From Syntrophotalea carbinolica DSM 2380 (lineage in GTDB: Bacteria > Desulfobacterota > Desulfuromonadia > Desulfuromonadales > Syntrophotaleaceae): a stretch of 64,000 bases of DNA. Each line of letters starts with the position of its first letter. Positions within the stretch are counted from its first letter, which is position 1. The translations under genes and the position numbers were made by a program. The stretch is taken from positions 1,922,001 to 1,986,000 of the forward strand of contig NC_007498.2 of the NCBI RefSeq assembly GCF_000012885.1, given 5' to 3'. This document shows positions 54,643 through 63,822 of the stretch, in pieces. The notes beneath the pieces are model-generated. The model worked only from the letters and a program-made list of their open reading frames with translations, had not been told where the DNA came from and searched no databases.

Positions 54643-55743
54643 ATGACTAGAATCGTTTCCATAAAATTCCGAACGGCCGGAAAACACTATCATTTCAATG
54701 CCGGCGACCTCGAACTGAAGTCCGGACAGTCGGTCATCGTCGAAACCGACCGGGGCCGCGCTCTGGGTACCGTTGTCGCCCCTCCCAAGGAAGTCCAGAA
54801 GGACAAGCTACCGGAAAATCTGAAAAATGTTCTTCGTACAACCTCGGAAGAGGATATTGCCTTGGCCGAAAGATCCGCCGCCAGGGAGAAAGAAGCTTTT
54901 CGCTTCTGTCTTGAGCGCATCAAAACCCGTCAGATGGAAATGAAACTGGTACGGGCCGAATATCTTTATGATGGCTCCAAGATCATTTTCTACTTTACGG
55001 CCGATGGCAGAGTCGACTTTCGCGAACTGGTCAAAGATCTGGCGCACTATTTTCACACCCGCATTGAAATGCGTCAGATAGGCGTCCGCGACGAGGCGAA
55101 ACTCATCGGTGGCATCGGCATCTGCGGCCGCGCCTTATGCTGCTGCACTTTTCTGACGGACTTCGTTCCGGTATCCGTGAAGATGGCCAAGGAACAGGGA
55201 CTGGCCCTCAATCCCAACAAGATTTCCGGACAGTGCGGGCGTCTGTTGTGCTGTCTGAATTACGAATACAAAACCTATCTGTCCCTCAAACAGCGCATGC
55301 CTAAATGTGGGCGACAGGTCAGCGTGGAGGGCAAGGAAGGTGAAATCGTAGGTCAGAATGTTCTCGACCAGACGGTTACCGTCAAACTTGAAGAAAACCA
55401 GAAAATCGAAGTTCCACTCGATAAAGTACAGGTTTCCCAAGGCCCGGCCAGGGAAAAGTCCGGCAAGGACGCTCCCCAGGCCAAACCACGCTCAAGAGGC
55501 CCTCAACGCCCGCGCCGAGGTGCCCAGAAGAAAGAGTCTGCCGCGACGGGCAAGAGGGAAGAGGACAAAGGCAAACAGCCCACGCAAGGCAAAACCGCGT
55601 CGAAACGTCGCGGCCAGAAGTCGGCCCAGCGGGAAACACCTGCTCAGACCGAAGGTACGCAGAGTGCCCGTAAAAGACCGAGAAGAAAAAGTCGTTCCAA
55701 AAATCGCCCAACTAAAAATACGCCTCCAGGAGACAAGCAATGA
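54643..55743 (+). CDS. ricT: PSP1-domain regulatory iron-sulfur protein (RicT/YaaT-like)
   Basis: 366 residues. PSP1 domain (about 50-135) and the Cys-rich core GICGRALCCCTFLTDF and SGQCGRLLCCLNYEY (about 165-215) that binds a 4Fe-4S cluster in the B. subtilis RicAFT complex, where it aids mRNA processing by RNase Y and sporulation. Non-sporulating deltaproteobacteria keep it between holB and metG, as here. The C-terminus (about 270-366) is a Lys/Arg/Gln/Pro-rich tail not in Bacillus YaaT, likely disordered and possibly RNA-binding. ATG 54643 has AGGA just upstream. Overlaps metG by 4 bases. Confidence 0.9.
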   Translation: MTRIVSIKFRTAGKHYHFNAGDLELKSGQSVIVETDRGRALGTVVAPPKEVQKDKLPENLKNVLRTTSEEDIALAERSAAREKEAFRFCLERIKTRQMEMKLVRAEYLYDGSKIIFYFTADGRVDFRELVKDLAHYFHTRIEMRQIGVRDEAKLIGGIGICGRALCCCTFLTDFVPVSVKMAKEQGLALNPNKISGQCGRLLCCLNYEYKTYLSLKQRMPKCGRQVSVEGKEGEIVGQNVLDQTVTVKLEENQKIEVPLDKVQVSQGPAREKSGKDAPQAKPRSRGPQRPRRGAQKKESAATGKREEDKGKQPTQGKTASKRRGQKSAQRETPAQTEGTQSARKRPRRKSRSKNRPTKNTPPGDKQ

Positions 55744-57275
55744 GCAACCGCTTTTATGTAACCACGCCCATCTATTACGTAAACGACGTGCCTCACATCG
55801 GTCATGCCTATACCACCGTCGCCTGCGATATGCTGGCTCGTTACAAAAGAGCACAGGGGCAGGAGGTCTTTTTTCTGACCGGCACCGATGAACACGGTCA
55901 AAAAGTTGAAAAGGCGGCCCAGGCAAAGGGGGAAACCCCTCTGGAACTGGCCGACCGGGTGGTCAAGCGCTATCAAGCCCTGTGGGAGAAGCTCAACATC
56001 TCTCATACCGACTTCATCCGGACCTCGCAGGAACGCCACAAAAAAGGGGTCTGTGATCTCTTTGAAAAGCTGCATGCAACCGGCGATATCTATCTCGGCG
56101 AGTACGAGGACTGGTATTGCACCCCCTGCGAGACGTTCTGGACAGAAACGCAGCTTATGGATGGATGCTGCCCCGACTGCGGACGCCCGACAGACAAGCT
56201 CAAGGAAGAATCCTACTTCTTTCGCATGAGCAAATACCAGGATCAGCTTTTAAAGCATATTGAAGAGAATCCGGACTTCATCCAACCGAGATCGCGCCGC
56301 AACGAGATCCTCAACTTTGTTCGCGAAGGTTTGCGCGATCTCTCCATCTCGCGCACATCGTTCTCATGGGGCATCCCCGTCCCCGGCAATGAACGCCACG
56401 TTATCTACGTATGGTTCGATGCTCTGACCAACTACATTACCGCCCTCGGATACCCCGACGACCCCGAAGGCCATTATAAAAATTTCTGGCCGGCCAATGT
56501 TCACATCATCGGCAAGGACATTTTGCGTTTCCATACCGTTTACTGGCCGACGTTCCTGTTGGCCGCCGGGCTGCCGCTGCCCGCCAAGGTTTTCGCCCAC
56601 GGATGGTGGACCGTCGAAGGCCAGAAAATGAGCAAAAGTCTGCAGAATGTTGTCGAGCCCAACATGCTGGTTGATAAATACGGTGTCGATGCCATCCGTT
56701 ACTTTCTGCTGCGCGAAGTCCCGTTCGGCCTGGATGGCGACTTTTCCCATGCGGCGCTGGTCCACCGCATCAACTCGGACCTCGCAAACGACCTCGGCAA
56801 TCTGGTCAGTCGTTCCACCGCTATGCTGAACAAATACTTTGGCGGCATCCTGCCTGAACCGAAGGACCGTCGGCCCGAAGATGAACCTTTCATTGCAGCT
56901 TTTGCGGATACCGTCCGGAAGGTTGATATCTTTATGGACGACCTGGCATTCAACAAAGCCCTGCAGACCATCTGGGAACTGATCGGACTCGGCAACAAAT
57001 ATATCGATGACACCGCCCCCTGGGCATTGGCCAAAGATCCCTCGCAGCAAGATCGTCTCGGAACGGTGTTGTACAACCTGCTCGATTCCCTGCGTCTTGT
57101 CGCACAGTTGATCGCCCCGGTTATGCCCGATACTTCCGATAAGATTCTGGCACTTCTCAACAGCAAACCGGATTCGCTGACAGCGATGGGCGACGACTGC
57201 TGGGGCGGGCTCGAACCCGGCTCCGAAATCGCCAAGGCCAAACCGCTGTTCCCACGCATCGAAATGGAAGCATGA
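55740..57275 (+). CDS. metG: Methionyl-tRNA synthetase (short form)
   Basis: 511 residues: catalytic domain with HIGH in DVPHIGHAYTTVACD (about 15-29), zinc-binding CTPC...CPDC (about 127-148), KMSKS in GQKMSKSLQN (about 295-304), and anticodon domain. It ends without the C-terminal tRNA-binding/dimerisation domain of E. coli MetG. ATG overlaps the ricT stop. Confidence 0.95.
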   Translation: MSNRFYVTTPIYYVNDVPHIGHAYTTVACDMLARYKRAQGQEVFFLTGTDEHGQKVEKAAQAKGETPLELADRVVKRYQALWEKLNISHTDFIRTSQERHKKGVCDLFEKLHATGDIYLGEYEDWYCTPCETFWTETQLMDGCCPDCGRPTDKLKEESYFFRMSKYQDQLLKHIEENPDFIQPRSRRNEILNFVREGLRDLSISRTSFSWGIPVPGNERHVIYVWFDALTNYITALGYPDDPEGHYKNFWPANVHIIGKDILRFHTVYWPTFLLAAGLPLPAKVFAHGWWTVEGQKMSKSLQNVVEPNMLVDKYGVDAIRYFLLREVPFGLDGDFSHAALVHRINSDLANDLGNLVSRSTAMLNKYFGGILPEPKDRRPEDEPFIAAFADTVRKVDIFMDDLAFNKALQTIWELIGLGNKYIDDTAPWALAKDPSQQDRLGTVLYNLLDSLRLVAQLIAPVMPDTSDKILALLNSKPDSLTAMGDDCWGGLEPGSEIAKAKPLFPRIEMEA

Positions 57276-57300
57276 TCACCGTCTGACTCATTATCCCAAT

Positions 57301-57324
57301 CAAGGGGCGCGCCTGCGCCCCTTG
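57301..57324 (+). terminator. Intrinsic terminator after metG
   Basis: A perfect 10-bp stem (CAAGGGGCGC / GCGCCCCTTG) with a 4-base loop and GTTTTT tail, which runs into the ribosome-binding site of the next gene. Expression of the TatD fusion must come from read-through or an unseen promoter. Confidence 0.85.
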
Positions 57325-57343
57325 GTTTTTGGAGCAAAACCCC

Positions 57344-58738
57344 ATGAGCGTAACACAACCGCCACTTATCGATACCCATGCGCACCTCGATAGCCGCCAG
57401 TATGACCAGGATCGGCAGGACGTCATTCAACGTGCTCTGCAATCGGGCATAACACATATGATCACCATCGGATGCGACCTCGCCAGCTCGCGCGCCAGCG
57501 TGGAACTGGCACGGCAGCATGCCAACGTTTATGCCGCGGTCGGTATCCACCCGCATGATGCCGCAGAACTCAATGAAAGCGCCCTTGAGAACCTCAAAAA
57601 TCTGGCAGACCGTAACCCCAAGGTCGTAGCCATCGGTGAAATCGGGCTGGATTATTACCGGGACCGCTGCCCCAGAGACATTCAGGTCGAAGCGTTTCGT
57701 CAACAAATCCGCCTGGCACGCAGCCTCGGTCGTCCCATCATCGTTCACGACCGGGACGCCCACCAGGATGTCCTGGATATTATGCGCGAGGAAAAAGCCG
57801 CGGAAGTAGGCGGTGTACTGCATTGTTTCAGCGGCGATCTGGCCATGGCCCACGAGTGTATGGATATGGGGTTCTATCTATCCTTCCCCGGCACCATCAC
57901 GTATCCGAAAAACCAGGCACTGCGCGATGTCCTCCAGGCCGTACCCACCGACCGTTTGCTGATCGAAACCGACTGCCCCTACCTGGCTCCGCAAGCATTG
58001 CGAGGCAAACGCAACGAACCGGCCCTGCTGCGCCATACCGCGGAAGAAATGGCACGCATCAAAGGTCTGACCGTGGAAGATATCGCCCGAGTCACCAACC
58101 TCAATGTCTATCAACTGTTCGGTATCGGCAGCGTCGATCTGGCCACGAAAATCGCTTACAGGATCCGCAATTCCCTTTATCTGAACATTACCAACCGATG
58201 CAGCAATGCCTGTGTCTTTTGCGCGAAATTTCGCGATTTTGCTGTAAAGGGCCACCAACTGAAACTTGACCACGAACCTTCCGTCGAAGAAATCAAGCAG
58301 GCGATCGGCGATCCCCGCAACTATGAAGAAATCGTTTTTTGCGGATACGGCGAACCCTTGTTGCGTCTCGACGTCATTCGTGAAATCGGCACCTGGCTGC
58401 ACCGACAAGGAGTCCCGGTACGTATCAACACCGATGGCCAGGCCAATCTCGTGTACGGACGCAACATCCTGCCCGAGCTCGGTACCTTTGTCGACGCCAT
58501 CTCCATATCCCTGAATGCAGCCGACGCCGCCACCTATCAGAAAATATGTCAATCCTGTTTCGGAGAAGACGGCTATCAGGCCGTCAAGGATTTTATAAAG
58601 GAAGCCAAATTCCATATTCCTTCGGTGACCGCGAGTGTCGTAGCGATGCCGGGAATCGACGTCGAGGCCTGCCGACACATTGTCGAACAGGAGCTCAAGG
58701 TGAACTTTCGCGTTCGACCCTACAATGAGGTCGGTTAA
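57344..58738 (+). CDS. TatD-family hydrolase fused to a radical SAM domain
   Basis: 464 residues. Residues 1-258 are a full TatD metal-dependent DNase: DTHAHLDSRQYDQD (metal His), GEIGLDYYRDRC (Glu), VHDRDAHQD, LHCFSGD and IETDCPYLAP. Residues about 270-464 are a radical SAM domain with CSNACVFC (about 285-292; CxxxCxxC) and GYGEPLLRLD, matching the TatD-linked radical SAM family. TatD acts in DNA repair; the radical SAM substrate is unknown. In many organisms the two are adjacent genes. ATG 57344 has GGAG 9 bases upstream. Confidence 0.93.
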   Translation: MSVTQPPLIDTHAHLDSRQYDQDRQDVIQRALQSGITHMITIGCDLASSRASVELARQHANVYAAVGIHPHDAAELNESALENLKNLADRNPKVVAIGEIGLDYYRDRCPRDIQVEAFRQQIRLARSLGRPIIVHDRDAHQDVLDIMREEKAAEVGGVLHCFSGDLAMAHECMDMGFYLSFPGTITYPKNQALRDVLQAVPTDRLLIETDCPYLAPQALRGKRNEPALLRHTAEEMARIKGLTVEDIARVTNLNVYQLFGIGSVDLATKIAYRIRNSLYLNITNRCSNACVFCAKFRDFAVKGHQLKLDHEPSVEEIKQAIGDPRNYEEIVFCGYGEPLLRLDVIREIGTWLHRQGVPVRINTDGQANLVYGRNILPELGTFVDAISISLNAADAATYQKICQSCFGEDGYQAVKDFIKEAKFHIPSVTASVVAMPGIDVEACRHIVEQELKVNFRVRPYNEVG

Positions 58739-58776
58739 CCCGGCAGACACCAAACATCATAAAGACGCCCATAAAA

Positions 58777-58800
58777 AACCTGCTTGTTTCCAAGCAGGTT
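58777..58800 (+). terminator. Intrinsic terminator after the TatD-radical SAM gene
   Basis: A 10-bp perfect stem (AACCTGCTTG / CAAGCAGGTT) with a 4-base loop and T runs on both strands, so it can also serve the PilZ gene from the minus strand. Confidence 0.9.
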
Positions 58801-58875
58801 TTTTGTGCCATATCCCATGTCCGACGGCTCATTCTGTGGTGAAATAGATTTTTGACACCTTACATCAGCAATACT

Positions 58876-59217
58876 TCAGCGATCCAACCCGCCACAATAC
58901 CGTTCGAAGATATCGGCTCCCTCCGTAATGGTCAGAATACGGATACCCATGCCCCCTTTTTTGGCAACACGAATCAAATTCGCCGGTACTTTGCGAGCCC
59001 ATTGAACCTGACCTTGCACCGATACGATACCCTGCCCAGGAAGCGTCAATTCAAGGCACAAAGATGTACCGGGCCGCAACGGCTGCGCCGTTTTTAAAAA
59101 AATACCTTCCCGATGAACATCTTCAGTGAACGCAATACGAACGGGCTTCTCTTCACCGTACCGCACCTGGATACGCCGGCGTGCACGCGTCTTTATGCGT
59201 CGGTCGCTCATCCCCAT
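58876..59217 (-). CDS. PilZ-domain protein
   Basis: 113 residues, a single PilZ domain. The c-di-GMP motif part RRxxR is present in DRRIKTRARRRIQVRY (about 5-20); the second motif (D/NxSxxG) reads D-V-H-R-E-G, with His for Ser, so c-di-GMP binding is plausible but not certain. ATG 59217 has GGAG 5 bases upstream. Confidence 0.85.
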   Translation of the reverse strand: MGMSDRRIKTRARRRIQVRYGEEKPVRIAFTEDVHREGIFLKTAQPLRPGTSLCLELTLPGQGIVSVQGQVQWARKVPANLIRVAKKGGMGIRILTITEGADIFERYCGGLDR

Positions 59218-59468
59218 GACCACTCCTTTTCAGCCCCTTGCACCATCATCCCCATATAAAAAATCTATCAACACGTTAATTCTATGTAAAAATTAACCTA
59301 ACATTAGAAACAACGCAACCTTTTAGATCCCATACAACAATGGGCATACCCCGGTTACTGATTAAAATTCAATTATACTGTAACAGCCCCCGGATTTTCC
59401 GCTAAAATGAAGAGGTAAGTTCAATATGCGAATTAAGGTTCTTACTCATCAAAAAAGGACATGACGGC

Positions 59469-59735
59469 ATGAAAGGCTTACTTATCAAAGACAAAACTCA
59501 TTGGTGCGACTCATGGTCGGCACAGATGGCAACCTGCCTGGAAATCCTCGATTCTACCTACAACTTGCTGATTTTCCATGAACGTCACACGGCAGAAGAA
59601 ATCCTTGCTCAGATGGATAACGCTCCGGAGCACATTTACCAGATCATCGACATTGAAAAAGGTCATGAAGACAACTGCGATATCGTCAGCGATGCCGGCA
59701 CCTATTACCGTATCAGCACATCGCAGCAAACATGA
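59469..59735 (+). CDS. Hypothetical small protein (88 aa)
   Basis: 88 residues, no recognised family. It begins M-K-G-L-L-I-K-D-K-T, has three Cys and no membrane segment or signal; acidic and probably alpha/beta (LEILDSTYNLLIFHE). AAAGGAC lies 7 bases before the ATG and the composition is protein-like. The preceding 250 bases are AT-rich and gene-free. Confidence 0.6.
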   Translation: MKGLLIKDKTHWCDSWSAQMATCLEILDSTYNLLIFHERHTAEEILAQMDNAPEHIYQIIDIEKGHEDNCDIVSDAGTYYRISTSQQT

Positions 59736-59914
59736 AACCGGGTAAATGATTTACAACATCCTTCTACCCCTGATAGCTTTTTCAAATGGGCCAATGTTTC
59801 TTGCGAAACCTGCGGTTCCTGCCACAGGCAGCCGACGCTTCGATGTGATAAACCTTCCCCGGATGTTCCGGAAGCCGCAGCTCAGGCAAAAAATCCAACA
59901 CCAGCGTAAATAAA

Positions 59915-59949
59915 TGGCGCGTTGCTCAAAAGGACAAAACAACGCGCCA
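59915..59949 (-). terminator. Terminator after the DUF3135 gene
   Basis: A 10-bp perfect stem (TGGCGCGTTG / CAACGCGCCA) with a 15-base loop, followed on the minus strand by TTTATTTACG. Confidence 0.7.
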
Positions 59950-60000
59950 AAACAGGAAACAGAAAGCAATGGCACCGGCCGATATATTTCGATAAAGCCG

Positions 60001-60351
60001 CTAATGCTTCACGTCACGCCCTTTCATGGGCAACACCTTGGCCGAAGCATGTTCCCGCTTTTCCCTTTCAGCGAGAACGCCGTTCGGGTCCTGTAATACA
60101 CGATTGAACTCTTCGAACTGTTCCCAGAACATGCCCATCATGGCGTTCATGCGAACGACGGGGTCGCGGTAACGTTTCAACCGCATCTCCACCTGGAACT
60201 GGATACCATAAGCGCGCTGCCGATATTTTTCCGGCAAATTTTCGATCATCTCATGAATCATGTCGTGCCGCTTTTTTTCAAAGGCTTCCGGGTCGGTCTG
60301 ATATAAACCAACCATTTCAAGGACCTGGCTTTTCTCTTCGTTAGAATTCAT
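60001..60351 (-). CDS. DUF3135-like protein
   Basis: 116 residues, helical and charged, with the pattern DPEAFEKKRHDMIHEMIENLP followed by YRQRAYGIQFQVEMRLKRY typical of the small DUF3135 family. Function unknown. No membrane segment or signal. Family by pattern memory only. Confidence 0.7.
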   Translation of the reverse strand: MNSNEEKSQVLEMVGLYQTDPEAFEKKRHDMIHEMIENLPEKYRQRAYGIQFQVEMRLKRYRDPVVRMNAMMGMFWEQFEEFNRVLQDPNGVLAEREKREHASAKVLPMKGRDVKH

Positions 60352-60447
60352 ATCGCCACCTCCCTTTACTTCATATTAACAGTCCCTTCCCGATAGGCAA
60401 GAAAAGCGAGGAATTCCCGGTCATTGAAGCTGTTTGCAGCCTTCCCG

Positions 60448-61077
60448 TCATTCTTTGAGTTGAACAATATTAACCTCCGCATCCAATCGATCCCACAGGT
60501 GACTGACATCTCCACATTGAAGGGTTATGGAAGAAAGGGTTTGGGTAAACTGCTCCCCGGTCCAGGCCGGTAACCGGCCGATATGTCGTCTTGCCTGTTC
60601 AATCAATGGGATCAACGGATTATCAACCAAATAAAGCCGACGACGTTGCCGATTACTGCCGTAAAAATTAACCATCAAATATGTCTGTTGCTCAAGGGCG
60701 CGTAAGAGTTGTCGATCACGGTCGTTATGATAATCCAGCCAGCATATATAGAGATACCGAACCAGTTGCCCGATACCCAACATCATGCCGATGGCGGCAC
60801 AGTTTTTTTGAAGAAACAATCCACCACGAATCTGCGGTTTGGACTCACCGAAATAGTCGATGGTATTCGTCCGGTCCAACACCCGAAGAGTTGCAGTGGA
60901 TGAAGATTGAGCATCGGACGTAAAACCCATTTCTCCGAATGCGTAATGGGCCAGAGACTTCCCGGCTGTTGCAGGTACCACAAATACCCCCTTTCGCCCG
61001 GAATCGACGATGTTCTTTTCTCCATGCATAATCTTGCCGCCTGAGCGCCCTTCCCATATACTGGCCACGGCAACCAT
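60448..61077 (-). CDS. Hypothetical protein (209 aa)
   Basis: 209 residues without recognised family. C-terminal two-thirds is helical and rich in Arg, Tyr and Gln (VRYLYICWLDYHNDRDRQLL, EQARRHIGRLPAW). Starts at 61077 (GAAGAG upstream) or at an in-frame ATG 16 codons later. It diverges from the alcohol dehydrogenase gene by only 49 bases. Confidence 0.55.
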   Translation of the reverse strand: MVAVASIWEGRSGGKIMHGEKNIVDSGRKGVFVVPATAGKSLAHYAFGEMGFTSDAQSSSTATLRVLDRTNTIDYFGESKPQIRGGLFLQKNCAAIGMMLGIGQLVRYLYICWLDYHNDRDRQLLRALEQQTYLMVNFYGSNRQRRRLYLVDNPLIPLIEQARRHIGRLPAWTGEQFTQTLSSITLQCGDVSHLWDRLDAEVNIVQLKE

Positions 61078-61126
61078 TTATACTCTTCAACTCTATCCTC
61101 TAATCCCAAGACTGGAAAGTCGCGAC

Positions 61127-62281
61127 ATGAATAATTTTACCTATTACAATCCGGTTCGTATTGTCTTTGGTCGTGGTTCCATTGCCCAGTTACAGCAACT
61201 CGTACCCACCAACCCCAAAATATTGCTGGTTTACGGTGGCGGTTCCATCAAACATAATGGCGTCTACGAGCAGGTCCAGGCTGCCTTGAATGACCATGAT
61301 GTGATTGAGTTTGCCGGCATCGAACCCAACCCTCTTTATGAGACCTGCATCAAAGCAGCCGATCTGGTAAAACAGGAAGGAGTCGGATTTTTGCTCGCCG
61401 TAGGCGGTGGGTCGGTGATGGATGCAACTAAATTCATCGCCGCCGCTGCCGCTTACACCGGTGCCGATCCCTGGGATATGGTTTTGAAAAAAGCTCCTGT
61501 CACCGACGCTTTACCCCTTGGCTGCGTGGTAACCCTACCGGCGACCGGTTCTGAAACCAACATCAATGCCGTCATTTCAAGGGCATCGACCGCTGAAAAA
61601 ATCCCTTTTAAAAGTCCATTGCTTTATCCGCAATTTTCCATACTCGACCCCGACACCACCTTCTCACTGCCCCAGCGCCAACTGGCCAACGGTATCGTCG
61701 ATACCTTCGTTCATGTTTGCGAACAGTACCTGACTTACGATGTTCATGCACACCTGCAGGATCGCCAGGCCGAAGCCATCCTCCTTACCCTGATTCAGGA
61801 GGCACCCAAGCTGTTCGGTCCCGATGACGACTATGACGTTCGGGCCAATCTGATGTGGTGCGCAACGCAGGCGCTGAACCACAATCTTGCCTGCGGCGTA
61901 CCAATGGACTGGTCTACCCATGCCATCGGTCATGAATTGACAGCGGCCTGCGGTATTGACCACGCCAGGGCACTGGCCATCGTCATGCCGGCCCTGCTAG
62001 ATCATCAACGGGTTCCCAAGGCTGACAAACTACTGAAATTTGCCCACCGGATATGGGGCATAACATGCACCGACACGAATGCGGCCATTGACACCGCCTT
62101 ACAATGTACCAGGAAATTTTTCCAGGACCTCGGCATGCCGACCCGCCTGAGCGACGCCCACATTCCCTCTACCGTTATAGCCAAAATCGCCAACCGCCTC
62201 GGACAACGATGTCCGCATATCGGGGAGCACCAAAATCTGGACACAAAAGCTATCCGTGCTATTCTCGAGGCGACTATTTAG
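61127..62281 (+). CDS. Iron-containing alcohol dehydrogenase (YqhD/butanol dehydrogenase-like)
   Basis: 384 residues. NAD(P)-binding GGGSVMDATKFIAAAA (about 98-113) and metal-binding Asp/His positions in ANGIVDTFVHVCEQYL and DWSTHAIGHELTAA plus GIDHARALAIVMP. N-terminus YYNPVRIVFGRGSIAQL is characteristic of the YqhD/BdhA group, which reduces aldehydes with NADPH. It faces an aldehyde dehydrogenase gene. ATG 61127 chosen from the family; ribosome-binding site weak. Confidence 0.92.
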   Translation: MNNFTYYNPVRIVFGRGSIAQLQQLVPTNPKILLVYGGGSIKHNGVYEQVQAALNDHDVIEFAGIEPNPLYETCIKAADLVKQEGVGFLLAVGGGSVMDATKFIAAAAAYTGADPWDMVLKKAPVTDALPLGCVVTLPATGSETNINAVISRASTAEKIPFKSPLLYPQFSILDPDTTFSLPQRQLANGIVDTFVHVCEQYLTYDVHAHLQDRQAEAILLTLIQEAPKLFGPDDDYDVRANLMWCATQALNHNLACGVPMDWSTHAIGHELTAACGIDHARALAIVMPALLDHQRVPKADKLLKFAHRIWGITCTDTNAAIDTALQCTRKFFQDLGMPTRLSDAHIPSTVIAKIANRLGQRCPHIGEHQNLDTKAIRAILEATI

Positions 62282-62335
62282 CCGAATAAATACAGGATGC
62301 CACCGGATGCGGTGATTGCATCACCGCCACAAAAA

Positions 62336-62368
62336 AAGGTCGGAACCCTTATCATGGGCTCCGACCTT
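62336..62368 (-). terminator. Terminator after the aldehyde dehydrogenase
   Basis: AAGGTCGGA (62336-62344) and TCCGACCTT (62360-62368), a 9-bp stem that can extend inward, followed on the minus strand by a T run (plus 62331-62337). Convergent with the alcohol dehydrogenase gene. Confidence 0.8.
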
Positions 62369-62403
62369 CGGATATCCGCAAATAAACTTACGCGTCACAT
62401 ATC

Positions 62404-63822
62404 TTAAAGCTGAATCGCTTTAATCTCCAGAAACTCTTCAAGTCCGTATTTCCCCATCTCACGGCCATAGCCGGATTGACGGTAGCCGCCAAAAGGCGCC
62501 TCGGTATTATACGGCGCACCATTGATATCTACCTGTCCGGCACGCAGCCGACGAGCCACAGACATGGCTCGTTCCGCATCCGCCGACCAAACCCCCGCAG
62601 CGAGACCATAGGGCGTGGCATTGGCCAGGGCTACCGCTTCCTCATCTGTCTTATAGGTCATGATTGATAAGACTGGGCCAAAAATCTCTTCTTGAGCGAT
62701 GGTCATTTTCGGCGTTACGCGGCCGAAAACCGTAGGTTGAACATAATAGCCACGATCCAGTCCGGCCGGTGCCTCGGTGCCGCCGAGGAGCAGCATGGCA
62801 CCTTCCTGAATACCACCGCGGATATATTCCGTAACTCTCTCATATTGACGTTTGGAAACCAAAGGACCGAGTCGCGTATTCTGGTCCATAGGATCCCCCG
62901 AAACGAATTTTCTGGCAACATTAACAGCCAACTCTGCAGCCTCTTCATAGAGCTCCTCGGGAACCAGCATTCGAGTCCAGGCACTGCAGGTCTGCCCGGA
63001 ATTGAGAAAACAGGCCTTAACCGTACCTTTGACCGCTTCGGGCAGATCTGCATCATCGAGAATAACGGAGGGGGATTTCCCTCCCAACTCCAAAGCAACG
63101 CGCTTGACCCCTTCCGCTGCCAATTCGGCAACCCTTTTGCCGGCACGGGTGGATCCCGTGAACGAAATCAGATCTACGTCGGCATGCCCCGCAAGGTGCT
63201 CGCCAACCACCGGCCCCGCCCCGCTGACCAGATTGAAAACCCCGGGCGGTAGACCTACCTGCGCTATAACATCCGCAAGCAGGAATGCATTCAAGGGGGT
63301 CACCTCACTCGGTTTGAGAACCACGGGGCAACCGGCAACAAGGGCCGGCGCCACTTTCGCAATAATCTGATGCAGAGGATAATTCCAAGGCGTAATGGCC
63401 GCCACAACCCCCGCAGGCTCTTTAACAATGAGGGAATGGCCTATGCGTTCCTCAAAAGAAAAACTTCTTGCGTGGTTGACGAAAGATTCAAGGGTAGCCA
63501 GCGGCAAACCGACCTGGATCATCTTTGTAAGTTTAAACGGCATGCCGAGTTCGGCCGTAATCACCTGGCTCATTTCCTCCGCGCGATGTTTAAGTTCGAC
63601 GTGAATTTTTTCCAGCCAATTCGCGCGTTCTGCCACCGGCGTAGTGGACCATTGTTCAAAAGCATTTCGCGCGGCCCTGACCGCGGCGTCAGCATCCGCA
63701 ACGGAAGCGGCCGGAACAGTCCCGATCGTTTCTTCAGTTGCAGGATTGACTACTTCAAAAACCCCATCACCGGACGCAGGTATCCACTGACCGTTAATGT
63801 ATAATTCATTCCTTTTCAGCAT
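62404..63822 (-). CDS. NAD(P)-dependent aldehyde dehydrogenase
   Basis: 472 residues. Catalytic Cys in NSGQTCSAWTRM (about 275-286), general base Glu in LELGGKSPSVI (about 244-254) and C-terminal EEIFGPVLSIM (about 375-385). Oxidises an aldehyde to acid; substrate unknown. ATG 63822 has AGGAGG 6 bases upstream; the longer open frame is not protein-like. A weak -10 (TATAGT) lies in the 178 bases upstream. Confidence 0.94.
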   Translation of the reverse strand: MLKRNELYINGQWIPASGDGVFEVVNPATEETIGTVPAASVADADAAVRAARNAFEQWSTTPVAERANWLEKIHVELKHRAEEMSQVITAELGMPFKLTKMIQVGLPLATLESFVNHARSFSFEERIGHSLIVKEPAGVVAAITPWNYPLHQIIAKVAPALVAGCPVVLKPSEVTPLNAFLLADVIAQVGLPPGVFNLVSGAGPVVGEHLAGHADVDLISFTGSTRAGKRVAELAAEGVKRVALELGGKSPSVILDDADLPEAVKGTVKACFLNSGQTCSAWTRMLVPEELYEEAAELAVNVARKFVSGDPMDQNTRLGPLVSKRQYERVTEYIRGGIQEGAMLLLGGTEAPAGLDRGYYVQPTVFGRVTPKMTIAQEEIFGPVLSIMTYKTDEEAVALANATPYGLAAGVWSADAERAMSVARRLRAGQVDINGAPYNTEAPFGGYRQSGYGREMGKYGLEEFLEIKAIQL

